From the NCBI GenBank assembly GCA_964650485.1, contig CAZYTX010000009.1:1-64000 (forward strand): a DNA stretch of 64,000 nt, written 5' to 3'. A model generated the notes under the pieces. That model saw only the letters and a list, made by a program, of their open reading frames with translations, made no database searches and was not told the DNA's origin. Below are positions 24,922-33,111 of the stretch, one piece after another (positions within the stretch are counted from its first letter, which is position 1; each line of letters opens with the position of its first letter). The position numbers and the translations under genes were made by a program. Source of the stretch: CAZYTX01 sp964650485 (GTDB taxonomy: Bacteria; RBG-13-61-14; DATKZS01).

Positions 24922-26313
24922 TTACTTTGGTCGCCTGGATGCCTTGTGCACCGCAAGGCCTTTTGCGTCCGCGGCAGCCTCCATTACTATCTCCGAGAGC
25001 GAGGGATGGGCATGCACAAGGTCCATGATGTCCCTGTAACCAAGCCCCGACTTTACGGCCAGTGCCAGCTCTGCGATCAGGTCGGAGGCATGGGCCCCCA
25101 CCACGGTGGCCCCGAGTATGCGGCCGTCCTCCTTTGACACGATCACCTTTGCAAACCCATCGGTCCCGGCCATGCACCTGGCCATGCCGCTGGCCGCGTA
25201 TGAGAACCTGCCCTTGTCCACGGCAATACCTTCTGCCTTTGCCGCGTCCTCGAGAAGGCCCACGCTTGCGACCTCGGGCCGCACGTACACCACCGATGGG
25301 ATGACCTCGTGTTCGAACTCTCGCTCTTTGCCCAGGATGTTGTCAACCGCGACCTCGACCTCGTGGGAGGCCGCGTGGGCCAGGAAGGGCGGTCCTATCA
25401 CGTCGCCCGCGGCCCACGCCCAGGAAGCGGACGTCCGGCCCCTCTCATCAACCCTAACACAGCTTTTTCCCACGTCCACACCGCACTCGGCAAGGCCCAA
25501 GTCATCTATTTTCGGCTTCCTTCCAACGCATACCAGCATGCGCTCAGCCTCCGGCATCACACCGCTATCCAGGCTGCAGGCCAGGCCCCGCTCGCCTTCG
25601 GACACCTTTTCAATCGTGGTATTAAGGAAGAACTCCACCCCTTTTTTCAGAAGAGCCTTGTGCACGGCGCGCGCGGTCTCGCGGTCCTCGTTTAAAAGGA
25701 GTCTGTCCATGACCTCGACCAATGACACCTTGACGCCGAACTCCGCCATGATGCCGGCGAACTCGCACCCTATGACCCCGCCCCCCACTATAAGGAGGCT
25801 TTCGGGCAGGGCCTGCCACTGGAGGGCCCCTTCCGGCGAGAACACCCTTTGCTCGTCCTCGTCAACAACGGGGACACCTGCGGGGGCCGAGCCGGTGGCC
25901 AGCACCACGTGCTTGCACCACACCTCTTCGATGCCCTGCTCCGCGGTTACTTCCACCTTGCCGGGTCCTGCCAGCTTGCCGCGTCCTTTAATGAGCTTTA
26001 TCCTCTTGGCTTTCAGGAGAGAGGCAAGCCCTGATACCATGTCCCCGGTCACCCGGTCGCGGTGCTCCGCTGCCTTTGCAAAGTCCAGCGCCGGCCGGCC
26101 GCAGTCCACCCCCACCCCGGACGCGGCCCTTGCCATGGCCAGCACGTCAGCGCAGTGGCGCAGGGCCTTGGTTGGAATGCAGCCCCGGTTCAGGCATGTG
26201 CCCCCGGGCTGGTCCATCTCCACCAGGCACACCTCCATCCCGGCCATGGCTGCGCGCACGGCCCCGTGGTAGCCCGCGGGTCCCGAGCCGATTATGCACA
26301 GGTCGCACTTCAT
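24922..26313 (-). CDS. lpdA: Dihydrolipoyl dehydrogenase
   Basis: This FAD/NAD flavoprotein reoxidises dihydrolipoamide in 2-oxoacid dehydrogenase complexes or in the glycine cleavage system. The redox disulphide is Cys40-Cys45 in GGTCLNRGCIPTK, FAD binding GSGPAGY is at the N-terminus, the NAD domain has GGGVIGCEFA, and the C-terminal active-site pair is in HAHPSLSE. Length 463 is normal. No partner E2 or H-protein gene is nearby. It is followed upstream by epmA on the same strand, with a 42-base gap. Confidence 0.93.
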   Translation of the reverse strand: MKCDLCIIGSGPAGYHGAVRAAMAGMEVCLVEMDQPGGTCLNRGCIPTKALRHCADVLAMARAASGVGVDCGRPALDFAKAAEHRDRVTGDMVSGLASLLKAKRIKLIKGRGKLAGPGKVEVTAEQGIEEVWCKHVVLATGSAPAGVPVVDEDEQRVFSPEGALQWQALPESLLIVGGGVIGCEFAGIMAEFGVKVSLVEVMDRLLLNEDRETARAVHKALLKKGVEFFLNTTIEKVSEGERGLACSLDSGVMPEAERMLVCVGRKPKIDDLGLAECGVDVGKSCVRVDERGRTSASWAWAAGDVIGPPFLAHAASHEVEVAVDNILGKEREFEHEVIPSVVYVRPEVASVGLLEDAAKAEGIAVDKGRFSYAASGMARCMAGTDGFAKVIVSKEDGRILGATVVGAHASDLIAELALAVKSGLGYRDIMDLVHAHPSLSEIVMEAAADAKGLAVHKASRRPK

Positions 26314-26355
26314 TATCCTGCTACTATTTCACGGGCGCGGGTGGAGATTTGCAAG

Positions 26356-27300
26356 TCAGCGGGCAAAAGGCAGGGCGGTCACCTGCTCGATGCTCTCCGC
26401 TCCCGCGGCGATCATTGCCAGCCTGTCAACGCCCAGTGCCACACCGGCGCACTCGGGCAGTCCTTTGTTCTCGATGTCCTGCAGGAAAGCCTCGGGCAGG
26501 GGAGGCGTCTCTTTTCCCTGCCGCACCCGTATGTCAATGTCCTTTTGCAGGCGGGCCCTGATGGCAACCGGGTCGGTGAGCTCGCTGGCCCCGTTTGCTA
26601 TCTCCATGCCGAAGGTGTAAAGCTCGAACCTCTCCGCCACCGAGCGCTCAGGCGGTTTCAGTTTTGCCATCTGTGCAAGCTGCGGGGGAAAGTCAACCAG
26701 GAACAGGGCCCCCTGCTGCTCCAGCCAGGGGGCGAGCCTGGAAATGAATGCCTCGTCGTATTGCTGGCGCCAGTCGGCCTCGGTAAGGTCCTGCCATTGG
26801 TCCATGCTCACTCCCGCTCGGGACATGGCCTCGACCACGGTCAACCTCGCAAATGGGGGAGTAAGCTCCCTCTGTATCCCTTTGACCACGGCTTTGCCGC
26901 TCGTCACCCGGGCCACCACGCTCTCCACCTCCTGCATGAGCTCCATGTATGAGGCCCCGGTTCTGTACCACTCTGCCATGGTGAACTCGGGCCGGTGCAT
27001 TGGGCCGTGTTCCCCCTGCCTGAACACGGGGCAAATCTGGTAAATGTTTTCGAGTCCTTTTGATAGGAGCCTTTTCATGGCCAGCTCGGGGGAGGTGTGC
27101 AGAAAGAGGCGGCAGCTTTTTATTTCTTGCTCCATCATTGGGATGTATTGGGTTGAGAAGTGCTCGATTTGCGGGTCAGCAGCGGTTTGCGTTCCCAGGA
27201 CCGGGGTCACCACTTCTTTGTATCCTTTTAGTTCCAGTCCTGCCCTGAGTCTTGTCTGTATTTGCAGGCGCGCTAAAAAGAGGTGTTTACAGGCACTCAC
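26356..27300 (-). CDS. epmA: Elongation factor P lysyltransferase-like (class II LysRS paralog)
   Basis: The product has the catalytic domain of class II lysyl-tRNA synthetase without the anticodon-binding domain, which is the make-up of EpmA/GenX/PoxA, which attaches (R)-beta-lysine to a lysine of EF-P. Motif 2 (PVFRQGEHGPMHRPEFTMAEWY) and motif 3 (GVALGVDRLAM) are clear. Length of 314 is close to the family's 325. GTG 27300 is my start choice, giving a 14-base overlap with the upstream ImmA-like gene; TTG 27324 would lengthen it. Neither EF-P nor EpmB is encoded in the window. Confidence 0.85.
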   Translation of the reverse strand: MSACKHLFLARLQIQTRLRAGLELKGYKEVVTPVLGTQTAADPQIEHFSTQYIPMMEQEIKSCRLFLHTSPELAMKRLLSKGLENIYQICPVFRQGEHGPMHRPEFTMAEWYRTGASYMELMQEVESVVARVTSGKAVVKGIQRELTPPFARLTVVEAMSRAGVSMDQWQDLTEADWRQQYDEAFISRLAPWLEQQGALFLVDFPPQLAQMAKLKPPERSVAERFELYTFGMEIANGASELTDPVAIRARLQKDIDIRVRQGKETPPLPEAFLQDIENKGLPECAGVALGVDRLAMIAAGAESIEQVTALPFAR

Positions 27301-27829
27301 ATTCCCAGGTCCTTTTCTGTTCAAGGTCCGCGAGCCTTGCTTTCATAACCGGCTTGGATACGCCGAATATCTGCGAGAGTCGCGCGGACTCCCTTTTCAG
27401 CCCGGGCTCGGTGAGGGCGCGCAGGTCGCATGCAAACCTGTCCACCACCGGCATGGGCATGAGCAGTTCCGCGGAGAAGAAGTCGGCCTCCCACTCCCTT
27501 GGGTCTCCCGCGGGCTTTTTGTATATGCTGAATGTGGAACTCACCTTGCATTGGAACTCCTCGTGTTCGTGCAGGAACCCGTGACCTATCTCGTGGCCGA
27601 TGGCGAAGCGGTTGGTGCTGGGCTTTGACCTGGACCGGTACCTTACTATCTTGTACTGGCCTTTTATTATGAGCTCGCCGTTGAAGCCGGCGGGCAGGTC
27701 TGCCGGCTGCAGCTCGTAATTTTGGAACGCGGCGCAGAAGTCGAGCAGAGAAAAAGGCGGGTCCCTGAAACCGACTCTTTTGTGGATAAAGGTTACAAGA
27801 GCGATGGTCTCATTTTCTCGGTCCCGCAT
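27287..27829 (-). CDS. ImmA/IrrE-family metallopeptidase
   Basis: The 180-residue protein has the zinc-protease motif HEIGH at residues 79-83 and a later Glu (about 113, in EWEADFF), as in ImmA/IrrE proteins that cut cognate XRE repressors in response to stress. The neighbouring gene upstream (20-base overlap) is an XRE regulator, the classic partner. The C-terminal third contains a helix-turn-helix-like segment (ARLSQIFGVSKPVMKARL). The downstream epmA start overlaps its end. Confidence 0.88.
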   Translation of the reverse strand: MRDRENETIALVTFIHKRVGFRDPPFSLLDFCAAFQNYELQPADLPAGFNGELIIKGQYKIVRYRSRSKPSTNRFAIGHEIGHGFLHEHEEFQCKVSSTFSIYKKPAGDPREWEADFFSAELLMPMPVVDRFACDLRALTEPGLKRESARLSQIFGVSKPVMKARLADLEQKRTWECECL

Positions 27830-28262
27830 GCTCCGCGAACCTCAGATACCGGTAGTAATCGAGGATTTTGCGCAGCTGCTTCCGGTCCTTGAAAAGATCC
27901 TTCATCATGTCGGCGAACTCGGGCGCCTCGGTGAAGCGGGTGTCCTTGAGGTATCCTGCGGCCACGTCTACCAGGTCCTCCTTTGACATGTTGCGTGTGG
28001 TCTTTGCCGCCACCCTTCTTACCTTGGCTTCCCTGGGCCTTGGTCCCAGGGTCTGCTCGCCGGTGAGCAGCCACTCGATGCTCCTGCCGGAGAACTCCGC
28101 TATCCTGAGCAGAACCTTGGGGGAGGGGATCTCTTTGTCCGCCTCGTAGCGGCTTATCATGGCTTGCTTGATCCTGAGGATGTCGGCAAACTCCGACTGG
28201 GTGAGGTCCCCCCTCAACACGCGCACTCGTTCGCCCAGTGTCTTCGGTTCTTTCTTTTTCAT
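27810..28262 (-). CDS. XRE-family transcriptional regulator
   Basis: The first 75 residues form a Cro/C1-type helix-turn-helix (LTQSEFADILRIKQAMISRYEADK). A helical C-terminal part of about 70 residues follows and may be the target of the ImmA-type protease encoded just downstream, with 20 bases of overlap. A close copy of the N-terminal 75 residues is encoded at 46053-46313, with about 80 percent identity at DNA level, and there it precedes a toxin-antitoxin pair. Start ATG 28262 is preceded by AGGGAAG. Confidence 0.9.
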   Translation of the reverse strand: MKKKEPKTLGERVRVLRGDLTQSEFADILRIKQAMISRYEADKEIPSPKVLLRIAEFSGRSIEWLLTGEQTLGPRPREAKVRRVAAKTTRNMSKEDLVDVAAGYLKDTRFTEAPEFADMMKDLFKDRKQLRKILDYYRYLRFAEHAGPRK

Positions 28263-28454
28263 GTTATCACTTCCCTATTGATCTGTTTTTTCGCCCGTCC
28301 CTTGCTTGCGTAGAGCAGGGGCCTGCCTGCCTTGGCGCGGCCTTTAAGTCCTCCGGCAAACAGCGGAACCCATTTTATCCCAAAATGAAACAGGTTTCAA
28401 ACATAGCAACGGCAAAAAAAGGCAAATCAGTTTTGCATAAAAATTTATACGACC

Positions 28455-28471
28455 TTAAACCCGGCAGGCCA
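28455..28471. repeat. 17-base repeat, copy 1
   Basis: TTAAACCCGGCAGGCCA occurs here, between the cysteine synthase and XRE genes, and again exactly at 35056-35072 before ruvX. Both copies are in AT-rich leader-type sequence. It may be chance or part of a dispersed repeat. Confidence 0.35.
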
Positions 28472-28507
28472 CAACCATATTTTATGCTTTCTTGTTTACA
28501 TGTCAAA

Positions 28508-29410
28508 TCAGAGCAAGGCTGTGGAGAAGTACCTCTCCGCCCGGTCCGGGAGCACGGTTACGATTTTTCTCTGGTTCCCGATCCTCTGCGCCAGCTTCAT
28601 GGCCGCCCACACGTTGGCTCCCGAGCTGGTTCCGGCGAGCACGCCCTCGGCCCTGGCCAGCTTCCTGGAGGTCTCGATGGCGTCGTGGTCTGACACGGTT
28701 ATGACCTCGTCAACCAGCTCCACGTCCAGCACCGCGGGCACGAACCCGTCGCCGATACCCTGTATCTGGTGCAGGCCGGGCTCATGGCCGAGCAGTGCCG
28801 CGGAGTTTTCCGGCTCGACCGCGACCGCGAGAATTGCGGGATCCTTCTCTTTGAGGAACCTGGCCACCCCCTGGAGGGTTCCACCGCTTCCCACCCCGGC
28901 CACGAATGCGTGCACCTCTCCCTGCATCTGCTCCCATATCTCCGCGGCGGTCCCCTGGTAATGAATCTCGGGGTTGTCCGGGTTTTCGAACTGCTGGGGC
29001 ACCCATACATCGGGGTCGGCGTCGCGCATCTCGTACACCTTCTTGAGACACCCCTCCAGGCTTTCTTCGCAAGGGGTCAATATCATCTCGCCTCCGAGGG
29101 CGGATATGATCTTCTTCCTCTCCTCGCTCATGTTCTCCGGCATCACAATCCTCACCTGGTAGCCCTTGAGCCGGCCTGCAAGGACCATGCCTATGCCGGT
29201 ATTGCCCGAGCTGGCCTCCACTATCACGCTGCCAGGTTTCAGCTCGCCGCGCTGCTCCGCCCGCTCTATGAGGAAGCAGGCCACCCTGTCCTTGATGGAA
29301 CCGCCAGGGTTTAAGAGCTCGAGCTTGGCAAAGACAGGGTAGGGACTCAGCCTGCCCAGCTTCAAAAGGGGCGTTTTCCCAACGGCATCCAGTATGGATT
29401 CGATATACAT
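28508..29410 (-). CDS. Cysteine synthase (PLP-dependent, CysK/CysM/CBS family)
   Basis: This PLP enzyme makes cysteine from O-acetylserine (or O-phosphoserine) and sulphide. The PLP lysine is in GGSIKDRVA, the phosphate-binding loop is GVGSGGT, and the substrate loop is EASSGNTGIGM. The C-terminus has GTSSGAN. The protein of 300 residues (from ATG 29410) matches CysK/CysM length. Which donor it uses cannot be read. Upstream GTG 29428 is an alternative start without a better RBS. Confidence 0.9.
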   Translation of the reverse strand: MYIESILDAVGKTPLLKLGRLSPYPVFAKLELLNPGGSIKDRVACFLIERAEQRGELKPGSVIVEASSGNTGIGMVLAGRLKGYQVRIVMPENMSEERKKIISALGGEMILTPCEESLEGCLKKVYEMRDADPDVWVPQQFENPDNPEIHYQGTAAEIWEQMQGEVHAFVAGVGSGGTLQGVARFLKEKDPAILAVAVEPENSAALLGHEPGLHQIQGIGDGFVPAVLDVELVDEVITVSDHDAIETSRKLARAEGVLAGTSSGANVWAAMKLAQRIGNQRKIVTVLPDRAERYFSTALL

Positions 29411-29521
29411 GTGCTGCCGACTCCGCACAGGAGTTAAAATAAAATTCTATAGAACATTTTTGCCGGATCGTAAAATAAAATGGTCCAACCGGAAAAGCCG
29501 GCCTCCCCTTGCTCCTTGCTC

Positions 29522-30295
29522 TCAACTCAGCTTCAGGCCGTCCTCAACGTAGCGCCTGCCCTTGTTGGTCAGCTTGAAGCGGGCGTTTTTGGACACGTCG
29601 AACCGGCTTATGAACCCCGACCTGGTGGCGTGGTTCATGACCTTCTCGATGTTGCTGCCCGGGTCCTGTCCAATCTCCCGGTAGCATTTCTTTATCTCCT
29701 CGACCTGGAAGTCCGAGCCGTTGCCCTGCTCTTCCATGTAGTAGCCGAAGACCATCACCCGGTCGTGGTGGGTCCTGGGCTTTTTTTCTTCCACCACCTG
29801 CTTTAGCTCGTCCTCTTTGATCCTGGGTGCCCGCCGCCTCTTTTGGAACTCAGGCGAGGAAGGGGGCGAGGGCTGTTCCTTTACTTGTTGACCTTGCGGC
29901 GACGGAGGCTTTGGCTTCTCCGCCGAAGACTCCCGGCCCTGCCCCTCCGGGGCCGGAGACCTGGAAGGGGCTTGTCCCGGCCCGGCCTGCTCGGCTCCGG
30001 GCCTGGGAGGATTGGGTTTTACCGGCCTCAAGCCCGGGTAGTGGTTGCGCTTTTCATGCCGGCCGCCGCGGTCATGCCTGTTCCTGTGCGGGCGCCTCTC
30101 ATCTTCTTCTCTTTGTCTTGCCGGCTCCTGGGGAGCGTGTTGGACAGGCCTCTCCCTTGAGTCGGCCACTTCCTGTTCGATCCTTTTCATGACCGTCATT
30201 ATGAAGGGCTCGTACTGTTCCAGTTGAGCCTGCACCAGACCGGGGTCGCCTGAAAGCGCTATCTCGAACCATTTGCACGAAAACTTGAACTCCAT
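29522..30295 (-). CDS. Protein of unknown function with disordered linker and C-terminal winged-helix-like domain
   Basis: I do not recognise it. The 257 residues split into three parts: an N-terminal 55-residue helical segment (FKFSCKWFEIALSGDPGLVQAQLEQYEPFIMTVM), a low-complexity middle of about 110 residues rich in Pro, Arg, Glu, Gly, Gln and Ser (likely unfolded), and a folded C-terminus of 80-90 residues. The last part (VMVFGYYMEEQGNGSDFQVEEIKKCYREIGQ and later NKGRRYVEDGLKL) reads like a winged-helix, DNA- or protein-binding module. Start ATG 30295 has AGGAT upstream. Confidence 0.65.
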   Translation of the reverse strand: MEFKFSCKWFEIALSGDPGLVQAQLEQYEPFIMTVMKRIEQEVADSRERPVQHAPQEPARQREEDERRPHRNRHDRGGRHEKRNHYPGLRPVKPNPPRPGAEQAGPGQAPSRSPAPEGQGRESSAEKPKPPSPQGQQVKEQPSPPSSPEFQKRRRAPRIKEDELKQVVEEKKPRTHHDRVMVFGYYMEEQGNGSDFQVEEIKKCYREIGQDPGSNIEKVMNHATRSGFISRFDVSKNARFKLTNKGRRYVEDGLKLS

Positions 30296-30440
30296 GCTCA
30301 ATCCTTTTATTGCTCTCTAAAAACTTACTTTCTTTTGATTCCTTAGATTATCATCACTTGCGGGATCGTTCAAAAAAAATCAGTCGGGGATGGTAGCAGC
30401 GGCCTGATGTTATATACTTACTTGCGAGGGGAGAGGCAAA

Positions 30441-31838
30441 ATCAGGATACTTTTGGCAAGGCCCGACTCGCTTATCCAAGTGACGCCGCCGCCTTTGGCT
30501 CTGGGGGCCCTTTCATATGCTCTGAAGCACAGGCGTGGTGACGAGACCATGATAGTGGACGGCAGGCTGGAGAAGCTCTCCGCCCAGTCCATACTTGCCC
30601 GGGCAGCCAGGTTCAACCCGGATGTTATCGGCATAACCTCCATGACCACGGGCGCTCCCGACGCTGCTCGCCTTATCGAAAGTGTCAAGTCCCGCTGGCC
30701 CAGTGTCCCGGTTGTCTACGGCGGGCCTCACGCCACCGGGTGCGGACCGGGCCTGCTGGAGAATTGCCGCGCGGATTACCTGGTGGTGGGCGAGGGCGAA
30801 GACGCTATGGTCGAGCTGCTGGACGCGCTCGAGGGCGGCGCTGATGTTACCGGGATAAAGGGCATTGCCAGTCGGGCAGACGGGGAGGTCGTATATGCCG
30901 GGGACCGCGCTCCCAGGGTTGACCTGCAGGGGCTGGGCACCGACTGGGAGGGGATGCACCTGGAAAGATATTTTTTCCTGTGGAGAAGAAACGCCCTGAA
31001 CACCGTGGCCCGCTCGTCCCTGCGGGTGCAGGTGTCCTTCTCGCGCGGTTGTCCCTTTGGGTGCGCTTTCTGTCACAACATTTTCGGAAGGCGCTTTCGG
31101 GCCTTCCCCGTGGAGGAGAAGCTCTCGGAGATGGCGTGGCTCAAGAAACGCTACGGAGTAGAAGAGTTCGAGATAATAGACGACACCTTCAACCTGAAGC
31201 TTGACCGGGCCAAGACTGTCATGCAGGCGATCATAGACTCGGGGCTGAACTCTTCCATCTCCTTTACAAACGGCCTGCGCGCGGACCGCATGGACCGGGA
31301 GCTCCTGGACCTCATGACAAAGGCCGGGACCTACAGGATAGACTACGCCATCGAGAGCGCCAGCCCCAGGGTCCAGGAGCTCTGCCACAAGAAGCTGGAC
31401 CTGGAGAGGGCCAGAGAAGTGGTGGACATGACCGCGGAGCGGGGCATAGTGACGGGGGCTTATTACATGCTGGGCTTTCCAGGAGAGACCGAGGAGGAGA
31501 TGGAGGGCACGGTCGAGTACGCCCTCTCTTTAAAGAACCACGTGGCCAGCTTCTTCTACCTAATGCCCTACCCGGGCACGGAGTTCGCCGAGTCATCGCC
31601 GGAGACCAGCAGGCTCGCCCGCGAGCACATGTTCGAGGACGCCTCCCGGATAAGCATAAACCTCTCAGCGGTGCCCGATGAGACCATGAGCAAGATCAGG
31701 AAAAAGGGGTACAGAGGGTTTTACTTCTCGCCGGGCCGGGTGGCAAGAATAGTAAAGGATGTGCCCAAGAACGCGAGGCTCCTGGCATCGGCACTGGACG
31801 TGGCAAAGCTATCCATCAAGGACGCGGTGAACTATTAG
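30441..31838 (+). CDS. Radical SAM protein with N-terminal B12-binding domain
   Basis: The protein has a cobalamin-binding Rossmann half (PDVIGITSMTTG, VVYGGPHATG) followed by a radical SAM domain with the 4Fe-4S motif CPFGCAFC. The layout is that of B12-radical SAM methyltransferases and related enzymes; the substrate is unknown. The start is odd: no ATG, GTG or TTG exists between the upstream stop and the conserved ILLARPDS start, except TTG 30453. A GGGGAGAGG site lies 5 bases before ATC 30441, so I give this as the possible start. The 3' end overlaps the convergent DUF4416 gene by 23 bases. Confidence 0.8.
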   Translation: MRILLARPDSLIQVTPPPLALGALSYALKHRRGDETMIVDGRLEKLSAQSILARAARFNPDVIGITSMTTGAPDAARLIESVKSRWPSVPVVYGGPHATGCGPGLLENCRADYLVVGEGEDAMVELLDALEGGADVTGIKGIASRADGEVVYAGDRAPRVDLQGLGTDWEGMHLERYFFLWRRNALNTVARSSLRVQVSFSRGCPFGCAFCHNIFGRRFRAFPVEEKLSEMAWLKKRYGVEEFEIIDDTFNLKLDRAKTVMQAIIDSGLNSSISFTNGLRADRMDRELLDLMTKAGTYRIDYAIESASPRVQELCHKKLDLERAREVVDMTAERGIVTGAYYMLGFPGETEEEMEGTVEYALSLKNHVASFFYLMPYPGTEFAESSPETSRLAREHMFEDASRISINLSAVPDETMSKIRKKGYRGFYFSPGRVARIVKDVPKNARLLASALDVAKLSIKDAVNY

Positions 31839-32397
31839 ACTGCATTGTAGGCTGGATTAACAGAGCCGCGTTTGACTCCCGCAGGTCCTTCTTGTACGCC
31901 TCCCGGACCAGGTTCATGAATGATATGACCGCGGGGTCCGCGTAGTCAGGATAGGTCCAGGGGAGCGGCCGGAATGAACCCGACTCGAAGATGAGGTTCA
32001 GGTCCGCGTAGATGCCCCGGCCGAGGTACGGCCGGTGGGGGGCCTGCTTGCCGGTGGCCAGCACCAGGTTGTCGAGCGAGACCAGGCCCGGGTCCAGGTT
32101 CACGCTCCTTTTGCCGTCTGCGGCGAGCTCATCCTCCACCGAGTTGGTGAAGAGCTTGATCTCGGGGAGCTCTCCCGGGTGCACCAGCCCCTGGAAGGTC
32201 ATGAACATGCGAAGCAGGGGGGAGCCCATCTCATCGTTGTAATATGATGTAGTATCGAAGCGCGTCTCCCGGGAGCTGTAATCCGAGGGCCCGAACCTCT
32301 GCCAAAGCTTTGCAAGACACTGCTCCAGCGCCCCCCTCTCGTTGTATATGGCCGAGAGGAAGAGCTTTGCCGGGGCCGGCTCCCTTGGTCTACTCAT
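31816..32397 (-). CDS. DUF4416 family protein
   Basis: The 193-residue protein matches the DUF4416 family as I know it from Desulfobacterota and relatives: PAKLFLSAIYNERG at the start, SYYNDEMG in the middle, VSLDNLVLATGK, and RTYPDY-like PWTYPDYAD near the end. Function unknown. ATG 32397 overlaps the upstream gene's stop by 4 bases, so the two are coupled. It ends inside the 3' end of the convergent radical SAM gene. The longer frame to 32580 is a shadow of the upstream gene. Confidence 0.75.
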   Translation of the reverse strand: MSRPREPAPAKLFLSAIYNERGALEQCLAKLWQRFGPSDYSSRETRFDTTSYYNDEMGSPLLRMFMTFQGLVHPGELPEIKLFTNSVEDELAADGKRSVNLDPGLVSLDNLVLATGKQAPHRPYLGRGIYADLNLIFESGSFRPLPWTYPDYADPAVISFMNLVREAYKKDLRESNAALLIQPTMQSNSSPRP

Positions 32398-33101
32398 AAG
32401 TCCCGGCCGCGCGGTCCTGCACATGCTTTTACGCATAGGCCGCAGATGCGCTGCCCGATGCCGCGCATCTTCTCGAACTCCTTGTTCTTTGCCGCGCAGG
32501 ATTCGAGGTCGAAGTCCTCCGGGCCGTGGCGGATGGCCTCCACCGGGCACACGGACACGCAATCGCTGCACCCGCCGCACCCGGACTCTCCCCCCTTGTG
32601 CGCCCAGGGGCCGGGCTCGTTCACCTCCGCGTCGGTGAGCACGGTCACCAGCCGCACCCTTGCCCCGTGCGAGGGGGTCACCAGCAGGTTGTTCCTCCCG
32701 TACCAGCCCTGGCCGAGGTGCACGGCCACCATCCTGTGGTCCACGTGGGCTCGCAGTCGCTCCCAGTCTATTATCTGGCTCGCGGGCACTGGTATGGCCC
32801 TGTGTCCGGCCTGTTGCAGCCTGAGGGCCGCGCCCAATGCCACCCTGTCCATGAGGAAGTTCACCTGGCTGTAGGCGTGCTTGTAGAGCAGCGTGGGCCG
32901 GTCAATGATCCCGGAGAGGGACCCCGCGGGCAGGGGGAAAGCCATGCTCAATGCGTGGTCGAGTCCTTCGAGGTCAGCCTCCCTGGCAAGCTCGAACCCG
33001 TGTTTTATCTCGGTGATGTTTCCCGCGGCCAGGCACACGGGGGCCTGCTCATGGACCCATCTTTCTAATGATTTCCAGTCCCACTGGCGGGTAGAGGCCA
33101 T
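32394..33101 (-). CDS. QueG-like double 4Fe-4S protein (epoxyqueuosine reductase family)
   Basis: The 235-residue protein has two cysteine groups typical of QueG-like ferredoxin domains: CGGCSDCVSVCP, and CAAKNK with CGLCVKACAG. It lacks part of the usual N-terminal cobalamin-binding region of QueG (about 350 residues), so it is a short relative; the function may differ from queuosine formation. queE, another queuosine-pathway gene, lies 3.5 kb away. ATG 33101 lies 11 bases after the crotonase stop, and the DUF4416 gene overlaps its end by 4 bases. Confidence 0.72.
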   Translation of the reverse strand: MASTRQWDWKSLERWVHEQAPVCLAAGNITEIKHGFELAREADLEGLDHALSMAFPLPAGSLSGIIDRPTLLYKHAYSQVNFLMDRVALGAALRLQQAGHRAIPVPASQIIDWERLRAHVDHRMVAVHLGQGWYGRNNLLVTPSHGARVRLVTVLTDAEVNEPGPWAHKGGESGCGGCSDCVSVCPVEAIRHGPEDFDLESCAAKNKEFEKMRGIGQRICGLCVKACAGPRGRDL

Positions 33102-33111
33102 GGGATATTGT

